From Nocardia elegans NBRC 108235 (GTDB lineage: Bacteria > Actinomycetota > Actinomycetes > Mycobacteriales > Mycobacteriaceae), in NCBI RefSeq assembly GCF_001612845.1, contig NZ_BDBF01000013.1:1-64000 (forward strand): a stretch of 64,000 nucleotides of DNA, given 5' to 3'. Each line of letters opens with the position of its first letter. The stretch's first letter is position 1. This document shows positions 36,207 to 44,328 of this stretch, one piece after another. The notes beneath the pieces are model-generated. The model saw only the letters and a list, made by a program, of their open reading frames with translations. It had not been told where the DNA came from and searched no databases. The position numbers and the translations under genes are program-made.

Positions 36207-36713
36207 TCAGGAACAAAAGAATTCGATGGACAGAAGGGTGCACCCGATGGCTGTGCTCAGGAGGGCCAGCGACAGCGGCAGAAACCAGAGGAGATGAGTG
36301 CCGGGCTTGCCCTCGATACGGAACCGCTCCGGTGTGTCCGGGAGATACCTGACCCGGACGACCTCACCCGGCGTCCACGTCCGGCCCTGCCACTGGCCAC
36401 GCTGCGAGACGGCGACGAACCGGTCCTCGTAGCGGCCGGCTATCGTGCGCGCTCGCGCGACGATCGCCGACTCCCGCATTTCCCGGCCGTCGGCGGTGCG
36501 GAAGGCGACCACCGGAGACGAATACTCCACGATCGTTTCGGTGCCATCGCTGTCGGGAACCGTCCGGTGACTGCGCTCGAGGTCGACGATCCGCCCCGCT
36601 ACCACGACCCCGTCCCGAGCGAAGCGGAGACCGAACCTAGCCGCCTTGGCGCTCAGAGGCAGACCACCCACCCCGCCCCAGAGAAAGACCATGGCGACGA
36701 ACCAGTAGCCCAT
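36207..36713 (-). CDS. DUF3592-like membrane protein
   Basis: This 168-residue protein has an N-terminal helix (GYWFVAMVFLWGGVGGLPL) and a C-terminal helix (THLLWFLPLSLALLSTAIGCTLL). They flank a beta-rich domain with GRIVDLERSHRTVPDSDG, SPVVAFRTADGRE and GRTWTPGEVVRVRYLPDTPERFRIE. The last motif is characteristic of DUF3592 proteins, which are common in actinobacteria and of unknown role. ATG 36713 begins the first helix. It stands alone before the tRNA gene. Confidence 0.78.
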   Translation of the reverse strand: MGYWFVAMVFLWGGVGGLPLSAKAARFGLRFARDGVVVAGRIVDLERSHRTVPDSDGTETIVEYSSPVVAFRTADGREMRESAIVARARTIAGRYEDRFVAVSQRGQWQGRTWTPGEVVRVRYLPDTPERFRIEGKPGTHLLWFLPLSLALLSTAIGCTLLSIEFFCS

Positions 36714-37000
36714 CGCAGACCCTCGCGACGCTTGTGGAACGAGCTTCCAGACTGCCACACGGCGACTTCGGAAGAGCGGCACATCGATTCGGCTCGTCAT
36801 CGTGCCGGCGCATCGGCGAAAATTGACCCTGCCGCCGCCGACTTGTGGCCGCCGTCCGCCTCGGCTGGCGCCGGCCAGACGAGCCGCATCAGGGACCGCG
36901 CTCCGCCTGCGCCCCCGGGCGGGATTGCCCACAAGCAGCCGATTTGCTCCAACAAGGGGGTAGTGAGGTAATCTCTTCGAGCACCCGCAAGCGGGAGCAA

Positions 37001-37076
<76 letters not shown>

Positions 37077-37080
37077 GACG

Positions 37081-37113
37081 AAAACCCCTCCTGACCTGGT
37101 CGGGAGGGGTTTT
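37081..37113 (+). terminator. Terminator after tRNA-Pro, element-borne
   Basis: AAAACCCCTCC (37081-37091) pairs with GGAGGGGTTTT (37103-37113), ending in a T-run. It lies inside the element, 7 bases after the tRNA, and can replace the original chromosomal terminator now found at 48227-48260. It also faces the 3' end of the integrase gene. Confidence 0.85.
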
Positions 37114-37114
37114 G

Positions 37115-38317
37115 TCATTCGCTGACGACATGAAGCTGGGGACCATTTGGGGACCGTAGGTGCCGTGACAGCATGTTTCCGTCCTCGGTCAGCGCCGCCA
37201 TATCCGGATGCAGATACCGCTGCGTGATGCGCGGGTCAGTGTGGCCGGCTATCCGTTGGAGCCGATGCAGCGGCACCCCGGCGTCCGCCATCCAGGTCAG
37301 CCCCGTATGCCGGAGATCGTGACGCCGAAGGTGGTCGTATCCCAGCTTCGTGACTACTGCGTCCCAATGCGTTGCCCGGCGAAGAACGCCAGTGCTGATT
37401 CGTCCGCCGCGGGGCCCCACGAACAGCCGCGCGTCAGGTTGATCCCGGCGGCCTTCCAGTCGCCTGGCGACGATCGGGCGTAACTCCTCGATGATCGGAA
37501 TACGTCGAGCCCGCTTGCCCTTCGTGCCTTTATCAGCCATCCCGCCAGGGCCCGGGGTGGTCTGCCGGCGCAAGGTCCACACCCACCGATCCGCATCGAT
37601 ATCACCGACCCGGCAGCCGGACGCCTCACCGATCCGGGTAGCTGTGCACGCCATGAACGTCACGACATCACCCCAGCCCCGATACTTGTCCGCCGATGCC
37701 GCGACCAGCGCATCCGCCAACGTCGTGAGGGCACGCCAATCAGGCAACGCCAGTGCTCGCGGGTCTTCCAGCTCGTCTTCGTAGCGCGCGAATTGCTTCT
37801 GCCAGCCGACGACCGCCACGGGATTCTTGTCGATCAACTCGTCACGCACGGCCTGTTCCATGACCCGCACGAACGCGGCCAACGAGTTCTTGACCGTCGA
37901 TTTCCCGCACCCATCCGCGATCCAGGCAGACACGGCACGGTCCGCAATACCCGCCGTGATCATCGTGACGGGCAGATGACCGACGCTCGGAACGACACGT
38001 TTACGCCAGCCCGCGAGATACGGATCGAGCGTCTTCGGCTCGACACCACGCATCGCAAAGTCCATGTTCGCTTCGCCGTAGTCCGCCAGCTTGGCCGTCG
38101 CGGTCTTCGGATCGACACCTCGGGACGCGGCGCGTTTGATCTTGTCGAGCCATTCTTGCGCCTCATCCTCAGTGTCGAACGACTCGGACTTGGACGGCCG
38201 TGCTCCGGTCGCTGGGTCGGTCCAACGAACGCGGGCCCGAAACGGCTTGGCCCGATCCCGCTTTTCGATGTCACCCCGAACGGGGACACCGAGCGGCACA
38301 ACCTGTTTGCCGGCCAT
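37115..38317 (-). CDS. int: Tyrosine recombinase, element integrase
   Basis: This site-specific recombinase of about 400 residues inserts and excises the element at tRNA-Pro. An N-terminal arm-binding part (about 1-60, with WTDPATGARPSKSESFDTEDEAQEWL) is followed by a SAM-like core-binding domain. The catalytic domain has Arg in CTATRIGEASGCRVGDI, HxxR in RRHDLRHTGLTWMADAG, a second His in AGHTDPR, and the nucleophile Tyr in TQRYLHPD. The gene lies next to attL, and its last codons contain one of the GGGGACC twin repeats. ATG 38317 overlaps the excisionase stop; a GTG directly before it is the alternative start. Confidence 0.96.
   Translation of the reverse strand: MAGKQVVPLGVPVRGDIEKRDRAKPFRARVRWTDPATGARPSKSESFDTEDEAQEWLDKIKRAASRGVDPKTATAKLADYGEANMDFAMRGVEPKTLDPYLAGWRKRVVPSVGHLPVTMITAGIADRAVSAWIADGCGKSTVKNSLAAFVRVMEQAVRDELIDKNPVAVVGWQKQFARYEDELEDPRALALPDWRALTTLADALVAASADKYRGWGDVVTFMACTATRIGEASGCRVGDIDADRWVWTLRRQTTPGPGGMADKGTKGKRARRIPIIEELRPIVARRLEGRRDQPDARLFVGPRGGRISTGVLRRATHWDAVVTKLGYDHLRRHDLRHTGLTWMADAGVPLHRLQRIAGHTDPRITQRYLHPDMAALTEDGNMLSRHLRSPNGPQLHVVSE
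37138..37155. repeat. GGGGACC twin motif near attL
   Basis: GGGGACCATTTGGGGACC contains two GGGGACC units 11 bases apart and lies 62 bases inside attL. A copy with one change lies inside attR at 48063. They may be integrase arm-type sites. Confidence 0.55.
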
Positions 38318-38535
38318 CACGCCGCCATCGGATCAACACGTTTGCGCCGCAGGTACTCGGCCACGTCATCCGAGTGATACCGGATCACACGGTCCGAGAC
38401 CTGAACGAAGGGCGGCCCCTGCGGAGGACGAGCCGCACGCCACCGCCGCAAGCTCGATGGGTCGATCTTGAGCATTGCCGCAACCTCTTCCGTTGTGTAC
38501 CAACGATTCTCGATCACTTCGACCTCCGTTGTCAC
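38317..38535 (-). CDS. xis: Excisionase / MerR-like HTH protein
   Basis: This small winged-helix protein of about 72 residues reads WYTTEEVAAMLKIDPSSLRRWRAARPPQGPPFVQVSDRVIRYHSDDVAEYLRRKR, the standard excisionase-type helix-turn-helix. It lies directly between rep and int, overlapping both by a few bases, exactly as xis does in pSAM2-like elements. The start is GTG 38535, overlapping the rep stop, or GTG 38517 with GGAGG just upstream. It is expected to steer the integrase towards excision. Confidence 0.9.
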   Translation of the reverse strand: MTTEVEVIENRWYTTEEVAAMLKIDPSSLRRWRAARPPQGPPFVQVSDRVIRYHSDDVAEYLRRKRVDPMAA

Positions 38536-40232
38536 GCCGCGTTCTTCGTTGCCGAACCTTGTTCGCCTGGTGGACTGGCTGCCAGGCGTGCGTTTTCGTA
38601 TTGGGCGCGCCATTTGATCCGCTGAGCGATCGAGGCCATGATCAGGTGCTCTCGCGGTGGCACGTTCTTGTCTCCCGGTTCGACCGGTTTCACGATCAGC
38701 CGGGACGGGTCCGGGCGTTGGATGCCGACCTGGGCGAGGATTTGCCGAACGAACTCGGCGCGGTCGGCCTTGTGGTCCGGGAGGGTCTTGCCGGTCCAGC
38801 GACGCGAGACCAGCACGCGGCGTCCGCGCAGGCCGAGGGTTTCGCGGCGGTGGGCTTTGCCCTTGCAGCGGCCGGGCTGGGTCTTGTCGCTGGCGCCCTT
38901 GGGAGCGATGCCGTAGCGCAGCCAGATCGGGCAGTTGGGCGAGCACGGCACTTTCTGGAGTTCGGCGTGGAGCCGCTCGTAATGCTGTGCCGCCCGGTCG
39001 GTCTGGGGTTCGATGACCTCAGCGATGGACTTGGTCAGGTATTTGGTCAGGTAGCCGACGTGGCGGGAGGCTTCCTCGGTGCCTCCGAGCACACCTTGGA
39101 CGTCGACCTGGCGGCCGAACTTCACCACGTGGGCGGGTTCGAGGTCGTCCACCAAGTCGAGCATGTCCATTGCCTCGTCCCATAGCGGCAGCGGTTCGGC
39201 GGTGTCGGGGTCGACGAATCGGCCGGCGGAGTAGTCCCAGACCGGCATGTGCCCATCGGTGTACTGCTCGTTTTCCGGGTCGAAGTGCGGCCACCACACC
39301 TGGTGGTAGGTCGCGGCCACGATTTGCCGAATAAGCTCCCGAGGGTCGGTTCCGCGGATCGCCATGTGAATGTGCGGGGCACCACGGCGCTGGGGTTCCA
39401 CGGTGGCGAAGTACTGGATATCGCGACCGGTCGCACGCCGGTAGTTCTGAACGAACCGATCGAACAGCGCGGGCCAGAACACGATGTCACGGGCAGCACG
39501 GCGGTAGTCATAGGTGTCCGGGTCGACGGGAGAGCCGTCACCGCAGGGTTCGCCCTTGCTGTTGACCGCACCGTCACCGTTCATGCGCCCGTAGCTGTCG
39601 CAGGTGAGGGTGAGAAAGATCGAGGGCCGGTACTTGCCCGCGTACTGACGTCCGATCGTGGACTTATCCACCTTCTTGCGAGGCAGGTCCGGGACGTCCT
39701 GGCGGCGGCGGGTCGACCGTTTGCGCTCCGATTTCGGCGCAGGATCCAGCGCCGGAAGACGCCCGCGCACACCGGTCTCCCGCAACTCCGCATCCAGATC
39801 CGCCACCACTTCCCGGATGCCGGCCATCTCGTCGTGATCATCGCGAGCCTTCGCATCCTGGTACAGGTCCATCAAGCTCGCGCGAGCCTCGACCAGTGCA
39901 CGTTGTTGCTCGGTGGGGTCGCGTTTGTCGTCCACCGGTTCGGTTTCGATATGCCAGCCTTCGTGAGCCTGCTGCATCCGCAGAGCGCGAGCCCGAGCCG
40001 CGCACGAGGGGCACACGCTTTCGAGTGTCGATTTGCAGGGTGCGCCAACGTATTTCGATTCGCCGGTGTCGGGGTCGAACGAGTACATCGGGATCGGTCG
40101 GCGGCACTCCCCGTGTTTGTCAGCCGCCGCCTGAGCGATGTCGTACATGCTCGGCATGGCACGCCGATCGGCCGCGGTTTCCCGGACCGGCGCGGGGGAG
40201 GCCGTTCCGGTGTCAGGCTGTTGGTCTGTCAT
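38532..40232 (-). CDS. Replication initiator, RepSA-like HUH protein
   Basis: This 566-residue protein is predicted to nick the element's origin for rolling-circle replication after excision. An N-terminal zinc-like C-x2-C part (CKSTLESVCPSCAARAR, about residue 60) is present. The HUH motif is GAPHIHMAIRG (about residue 270), preceded by FATVEPQRR, and the probable nicking tyrosine lies in HVGYLTKYLTKSI (about residue 370). A Cys-rich patch (VPCSPNCPIWLRYG) follows. GAGGGAGG upstream of ATG 40232 outweighs an earlier GTG at 40268 that overlaps the neighbouring stop. Confidence 0.92.
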   Translation of the reverse strand: MTDQQPDTGTASPAPVRETAADRRAMPSMYDIAQAAADKHGECRRPIPMYSFDPDTGESKYVGAPCKSTLESVCPSCAARARALRMQQAHEGWHIETEPVDDKRDPTEQQRALVEARASLMDLYQDAKARDDHDEMAGIREVVADLDAELRETGVRGRLPALDPAPKSERKRSTRRRQDVPDLPRKKVDKSTIGRQYAGKYRPSIFLTLTCDSYGRMNGDGAVNSKGEPCGDGSPVDPDTYDYRRAARDIVFWPALFDRFVQNYRRATGRDIQYFATVEPQRRGAPHIHMAIRGTDPRELIRQIVAATYHQVWWPHFDPENEQYTDGHMPVWDYSAGRFVDPDTAEPLPLWDEAMDMLDLVDDLEPAHVVKFGRQVDVQGVLGGTEEASRHVGYLTKYLTKSIAEVIEPQTDRAAQHYERLHAELQKVPCSPNCPIWLRYGIAPKGASDKTQPGRCKGKAHRRETLGLRGRRVLVSRRWTGKTLPDHKADRAEFVRQILAQVGIQRPDPSRLIVKPVEPGDKNVPPREHLIMASIAQRIKWRAQYENARLAASPPGEQGSATKNAA

Positions 40233-40264
40233 GGTCGGGCCTCCCTCGCTGTCGGTGGTGGTTG

Positions 40265-40924
40265 TCACGCGGCTTTGTTGTCTTCCTGGCGGGGCGGTCC
40301 TCCCAGTCCGCCGGGGATGTGCGGGAAATGCACCGGAATCGGCTCAGCGAGCGAATCAGCGTGCCGGAACACCAGTTCCACCCGAGCCGGGCCGACGATG
40401 CTGGCGCGGCATTCCTGTGCGCCGAATGCGTGTGCCAGGTGGGCGGTGCGGTTGGTCCAGTCCTCAGGGCATTGGCCCGACAGCATCCGCACCTGCACCC
40501 GGTCGGTCGAATCCCCGATCTGGATGTCCAGGAGCCGGGGCACCTTCACGGCCTGCTGTTCGCGGCGTGTCAGGTTGCAGTCGTTGAGGCGCTTGCCCCA
40601 CTGGCGCCGGTATCGGAACCAGGCCAGGAACCGTGATCGGGCGCGGTGAGTGATCCAGCGGGAGAACGATTCCGGATACCGGACCCGCCACAGTCCCAGA
40701 GCAGCAGTCGAGGCGATGCCGAGGCCGAGGGCGGGTGCCCAGCCGTAGAGCCAGAAAAGGCCGGCGGTGGCTGCGATCGGCAGGGAGACCATCGGGAACA
40801 GCAGCGCCCACCAGGCCGCGGTGAACACCGCCACGATCCCCCAGCCGAGCAGATGCATGATCGCGGTCAGGATCTCGTCCACCGGGTCGCGGTGGGTCGT
40901 TGTCGTGGTGGTTGTGGTGCTCAC
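40265..40924 (-). CDS. AICE-conserved membrane protein
   Basis: This 219-residue protein starts with a run of eight threonines. It has two or three hydrophobic helices (ILTAIMHLLGWGIVAVFTAAWWALLFPMVSLPIAATAGLFWLYGWAPALGLGIASTAALGLW as adjoining segments, about residues 18-78), then a basic, soluble C-terminal half. It lies between rep and the small genes with 4-base overlaps. Proteins of this shape beside rep in AICEs have no proven role; a part in spread or replication is possible. GAGGTGAAG upstream supports GTG 40924. Confidence 0.78.
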   Translation of the reverse strand: MSTTTTTTTTHRDPVDEILTAIMHLLGWGIVAVFTAAWWALLFPMVSLPIAATAGLFWLYGWAPALGLGIASTAALGLWRVRYPESFSRWITHRARSRFLAWFRYRRQWGKRLNDCNLTRREQQAVKVPRLLDIQIGDSTDRVQVRMLSGQCPEDWTNRTAHLAHAFGAQECRASIVGPARVELVFRHADSLAEPIPVHFPHIPGGLGGPPRQEDNKAA

Positions 40925-41076
40925 CGCTTCACCTCGGATTCCTCGAACAACCCCGATTGGGCGCGGCGCTCTCCGCCCAGGAGGTCTTTGGCATTGCGGC
41001 GCTTGGAGTTGCGAACCTGATCCGCTGCCGCCTGGACGATCGGGTTCACCTGTACCGCTTCGGGTTTCGTGTTCAT
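40921..41076 (-). CDS. 51-residue basic mini-protein
   Basis: This is a small highly charged protein (MNTKPEAVQVNPIVQAAADQ, later VRNSKRRNAKDLLGG). Its ATG overlaps the upstream gene's stop by ATGA, and its TGA overlaps the downstream GTG. These tight overlaps on both sides are the main evidence that it is translated. There is no known domain. The basic middle could bind DNA. Confidence 0.7.
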   Translation of the reverse strand: MNTKPEAVQVNPIVQAAADQVRNSKRRNAKDLLGGERRAQSGLFEESEVKR

Positions 41077-41246
41077 GCGGCCCAGTCCCCGCCGTCGGGG
41101 TCATAGCCGTGGCCGAACACCTCTCCGGTTTCGGCGAGGATGTTCACCGCGATGCCGATCGGGTCGAGTCCGCGTGCTTCGAGCTGGCAGCGGCGACGCG
41201 CGTGCAGGTCGATCACGTCGGCGTATTCGCTTGTCCGCTTGCTCAT
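41073..41246 (-). CDS. 57-residue mini-protein
   Basis: The product begins MSKRTSEYADVIDLHARRRC and continues QLEARGLDPIGIAVNILAETG, ending in DGGDWAA. AGGAGA lies 7 bases upstream of ATG 41246. It overlaps both neighbours by 4 bases within the leftward operon. There is no recognised domain. Confidence 0.72.
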   Translation of the reverse strand: MSKRTSEYADVIDLHARRRCQLEARGLDPIGIAVNILAETGEVFGHGYDPDGGDWAA

Positions 41247-41536
41247 TTCAGGTTCTCCTGTTCGTCATCGGGTGCACCGCAGCGGTCGCAGCGGCGAAGA
41301 TCGTTCGCAGAGGGGAAGCGATGGCCACGCAGGTCGCACTCGGCGGTGATCGCGCAGCCGTCGCAGGTGATCCGGTCACCGTCGTAGAGCCAGCCATTTC
41401 GGCCACCGGCGAGGTAGTAGGCGGCCTGGTGGGTGGAGGTGAAGCAGACTGCATCCCCGGCAGCGTCGGTGTAGAGGTCGCCGCAGGAATCGCAGTAGAT
41501 GACCACGTGGTTTTCGGTGACGAGTCCGCGTTTCAT
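41243..41536 (-). CDS. Small multi-zinc-ribbon protein
   Basis: This 97-residue protein has Cys pairs YCDSCGD (about 14-19), TCDGCAITAEC (about 58-68) and RCDRCGAPDD (about 82-91), so it may bind one or two zinc ions. ATG 41536 overlaps the TraB stop and its own stop overlaps the next start. It is conserved in position next to TraB, and its role is unknown. Confidence 0.75.
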   Translation of the reverse strand: MKRGLVTENHVVIYCDSCGDLYTDAAGDAVCFTSTHQAAYYLAGGRNGWLYDGDRITCDGCAITAECDLRGHRFPSANDLRRCDRCGAPDDEQENLK

Positions 41537-42861
41537 GCCGCCACCGGACCTGTGTAGCCGTCGCCAGGGATGTCGTCGTCGCCCAGGTCGTCGGGGTCGA
41601 AGTCGTTGTAGTCGGCGGTCGGCGCGAAATCGGTTGCGGGGGAATACATGTCCACGATCGCGTCGGCTTGCTCGTCGGAGATCCAGAACGCACGCACCCG
41701 CACGAACTCCGTGGTGCCGTCTTCGCCGACGTAGCCGACACCGGGCGTGGTTTCGGGGATCTTGTCGCACAACGCACCCCGATCCCTGGCGCCCTGCCCG
41801 TGCACCATCGCGGTCTGTGTCGGTTCGTCCAGGCGCAGGCCGATACGGACCGGGAACAGTTGCCGGTTGGGCATCGTCTCCTTGGACGGGTCCTGCAGGG
41901 CCGCGATCACCGAGACACCGGCCGCGCGGCCCTTGGACTGCAACATGCCGGTCAGACGCCGGAATTCGTTCTGCTCGTCGCGGTCGGCATACGACGACAA
42001 CGACGCCGCCTCATCGATGATGATCACGATCAGCGGCTCATCCGGCGACGGGACCAGCTTGCGCACTCCGGCAGCGCGCATGCGGGCCAGGCGTTCGTCC
42101 ATCTCGGTCACGGCCTCGCGCAGCATGGCGAGGATGGTGGAGGCGTCGACGGCGAAGCGGACGAACAAGCGGTTTTCACCGCGCCCGAACTCCACACCGC
42201 CTTTCGGGTCGGCCATCCACACATCCACGAACCCGGCTTTGATCGCCGGGCCGAGACCGGCCAAGATCGACCACAGCACCGAGCCCTTACCCGACCCGGT
42301 AGCACCAGCAAGAAGGATGTGCGAGTACAGGATTCGCAGCAACCACGGCGTACCGTCTTCCCGCACACCCACCGGAACCGCTTCCAGATCGACACCGGCA
42401 ACAACCGTGTCGGTGGTGACCGAATCGGCCAAGGTGTCGTGCACCCGCAGTTCCAGCCGCACCCAGCCCGGAGCAGGCGAAGACACAGTGACCTGCTCGA
42501 CACCGACGTGGTCAGCGATGCGGGAGCGGGTGTCGTCATTGCTCCAGTCGGACAGGGTTTGCCCGCCCCGCATCAGCACGTCGACCGTCAGGCCGTGACG
42601 GGAGTAGTCCCACCACTCCACGCGCGGGAACCCGGTCTCGGGTGAGCCGAGCTTGAGCAGGGCGAACATCAGCTGGGCGTGGGCGGTCGAAGCGAACGAC
42701 AGCACCGCAGGACGCAGAACTTCCGGCGCTTCGGCCAGGTCGTGTTCCAGGCCCGCAGCGGTGGTGGTGGCGGGACGGCGGCCCCACGGCAGGATGTGTG
42801 CCGCGAAGATCAGCGCGCCCGCTGCCGACGCCGCGTACGGCACCATGTCGACAACAGTCAT
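41533..42861 (-). CDS. traB: TraB-like FtsK/SpoIIIE conjugative translocase
   Basis: This 442-residue hexameric motor protein is expected to move double-stranded DNA of the element between cells. A short hydrophobic N-terminus (VPYAASAAGALIFAAHILPW) anchors it to the membrane. Walker A is LLAGATGSGKGSVLW (about residue 190), Walker B is PLIVIIIDEAASL (about 283), followed by GRAAGVSVIAALQDPSKETMPNRQLFPVRIGLRL typical of the FtsK family. Its small size and single-protein transfer role match TraB/TraSA of Streptomyces elements. The membrane protein gene upstream ends 2 bases before its start. Confidence 0.93.
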   Translation of the reverse strand: MTVVDMVPYAASAAGALIFAAHILPWGRRPATTTAAGLEHDLAEAPEVLRPAVLSFASTAHAQLMFALLKLGSPETGFPRVEWWDYSRHGLTVDVLMRGGQTLSDWSNDDTRSRIADHVGVEQVTVSSPAPGWVRLELRVHDTLADSVTTDTVVAGVDLEAVPVGVREDGTPWLLRILYSHILLAGATGSGKGSVLWSILAGLGPAIKAGFVDVWMADPKGGVEFGRGENRLFVRFAVDASTILAMLREAVTEMDERLARMRAAGVRKLVPSPDEPLIVIIIDEAASLSSYADRDEQNEFRRLTGMLQSKGRAAGVSVIAALQDPSKETMPNRQLFPVRIGLRLDEPTQTAMVHGQGARDRGALCDKIPETTPGVGYVGEDGTTEFVRVRAFWISDEQADAIVDMYSPATDFAPTADYNDFDPDDLGDDDIPGDGYTGPVAA

Positions 42862-42863
42862 GA

Positions 42864-43484
42864 TCAGCTCCCGATCGGGACAGAGACCGGCAGCAACGGA
42901 GGCTGCACAGGTCGAGAAACAGGAATCGATTGCGCCACAGGAATCACAGGCGCAGCAGGCACCACCGGACGAGCCGGTTCGGGGGCCGCAGGCTCCTCGG
43001 ACTCCTCCACAGCGGTCCGCGCGTCCTCCTCGGCCTCAGCCATCGCCGGAGCAGGGGCCGGGGCCGGGGCCGGATCGCTTTGTGCGGCACGGAACAGCAC
43101 CGCCAATCCGTGGGTGTCCACGAGCAGCGATATCGGGGCGATGGCCGCCACGATCGCGCACAGCCACGCCGGAAGCTCTTTGCCAGCAGCTACGGCGTGG
43201 ATGCTGTTGCCCGCCACCGACACCAGCGCCCCGACCACCAGAACCCAGGTGAAGAACTTCCGTTCCGCCGACTTGGCCAGAACCAAAGCGCCGGCAGTGG
43301 CCTGAACGATCGTGCCGTCGATGATCAGCGGGAACAGCCACGCATCCGACGCCGGAATATGCGCCAGCTTGGCCAGATCCCGCAGCGTGGCGAACGACAA
43401 GCGGAAGGCGGCGGCGCCGACGCCCACGATCACCAGGACCGCGAACACCCGCGCCGCACGCATTCCCCGCTCAGGCGTGAACAT
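42864..43484 (-). CDS. DUF2637 membrane protein
   Basis: This 206-residue protein has four helices (FAVLVIVGVGAAAFRLSF, AWLFPLIIDGTIVQATAGALVLA, FFTWVLVVGALVSVAGNSI and LCAIVAAIAPISLLVDTHG). A Pro/Ala/Glu-rich tail of about 75 residues follows. It matches DUF2637, which is found next to TraB in AICEs and actinobacterial plasmids and is thought to help element spread (Spd-like). It is 2 bases upstream of traB. Confidence 0.88.
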   Translation of the reverse strand: MFTPERGMRAARVFAVLVIVGVGAAAFRLSFATLRDLAKLAHIPASDAWLFPLIIDGTIVQATAGALVLAKSAERKFFTWVLVVGALVSVAGNSIHAVAAGKELPAWLCAIVAAIAPISLLVDTHGLAVLFRAAQSDPAPAPAPAPAMAEAEEDARTAVEESEEPAAPEPARPVVPAAPVIPVAQSIPVSRPVQPPLLPVSVPIGS

Positions 43485-43735
43485 CAGGCAGCCTTCTCCG
43501 CTGCCAGACGCTCCGCCACGTCGTGCATCATCAGAATCTGCGGCAGCTGCTCAGCCAGGGTGCGAGCATCCTCGATCGACAGGTACAACCGCGCATATCC
43601 GATGGCCTCGTGGTTCATCTCCACGCTCACCGAGGCCCGGAGCGGCCCCGATGCGGTTTCGCGCGCCGGGCAGTATTCGGCTTCGATGCCATCGAACTTG
43701 CTGATGTGTGCGCTGATGAACGACATGGCGGTCAC
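43484..43735 (-). CDS. Small AICE protein of unknown role
   Basis: This protein of about 83 residues reads MSFISAHISKFDGIEAEYCPA, then a beta-rich middle (ASVSVEMNHEAIGYARLYLSIEDARTLAEQLPQIL) and a helical end. Its GTG 43735 overlaps the stop of the gene before it, with ATG 43726 as an alternative. It overlaps the DUF2637 gene by one base. It has no known domain. Confidence 0.75.
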   Translation of the reverse strand: MTAMSFISAHISKFDGIEAEYCPARETASGPLRASVSVEMNHEAIGYARLYLSIEDARTLAEQLPQILMMHDVAERLAAEKAA

Positions 43736-44184
43736 GCAGCCTTCGCGTCGCCGCGTGCCGGACGAGCGGCACCCGGATCGGCCGCGGGAACCTTGGCGCC
43801 GGAGTTGTCGCCCGCGATGCCCGTGGCGCGCACGGTCCAGCCGAGGGTCTTGAACTCGCCCTGACCGGTGACCTTCGGCTGAAGGGTGACGTTCTCGAGC
43901 ACGATCGAGCGCATCCCGGGCAGCACCTCGGGCGTCGAGGGCACCGGGGCCACGTCCGCCAGGAAGATCACCTGAATGCTGGACTTCTTCGGGTTCGTCT
44001 CGGCCGGGTTGGTCGCGGTGGCCTTCCACTGCCGCAGACCGGTCACGGGGTCGACCTTCTGACGAGCCGGAGCGTTGCGGTTCTGGTTGTACTCGGTGTC
44101 CGGCTCGACCTCGCCGACCAGGACGAGCCCCTTCTCGAACGCTTCGTTGAACGCGACGTTGAAACGCAGATCCTTGAGTGCCAT
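43732..44184 (-). CDS. First gene of the AICE transfer operon, unknown function
   Basis: This 150-residue soluble protein begins MALKDLRFNVAFNEAFEKGL and has a long beta-rich middle (SSIQVIFLADVAPVPSTPEVL, then MRSIVLENVTLQPKVTGQGEF). It ends in a basic Ala-rich tail. GGAGGAAC lies 9 bases before ATG 44184. It opens the leftward block 44184-37115, in which nearly all genes overlap, and it is divergent from the HTH regulator, whose GACGTC sites lie just upstream. The role is unknown. Confidence 0.78.
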   Translation of the reverse strand: MALKDLRFNVAFNEAFEKGLVLVGEVEPDTEYNQNRNAPARQKVDPVTGLRQWKATATNPAETNPKKSSIQVIFLADVAPVPSTPEVLPGMRSIVLENVTLQPKVTGQGEFKTLGWTVRATGIAGDNSGAKVPAADPGAARPARGDAKAA

Positions 44185-44246
44185 GGGGATGTTCCTCCGT
44201 TGTGTGCTGGAATCCGTTGACACCCATTACTTTCCGGATTTCGCAG

Positions 44247-44304
44247 TGACGTCAGCACCACATACGTGGACATCTTGAGACGTCTCGAGTACAGTCAAGA
44301 CGTC
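44247..44304. promoter_or_regulatory. Triple GACGTC cluster, element control region
   Basis: Three GACGTC hexamers occur at 44248-44253, 44279-44284 and 44299-44304. The first is the centre of TGACGTCA, the second of GAGACGTCTC, and the third of AAGACGTCC. The cluster lies between the divergent transfer operon and HTH regulator gene, where a repressor such as KorSA acts in pSAM2. Confidence 0.55.
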
Positions 44305-44328
44305 CCTACTCGTCCCTAAGGGGTTGGC

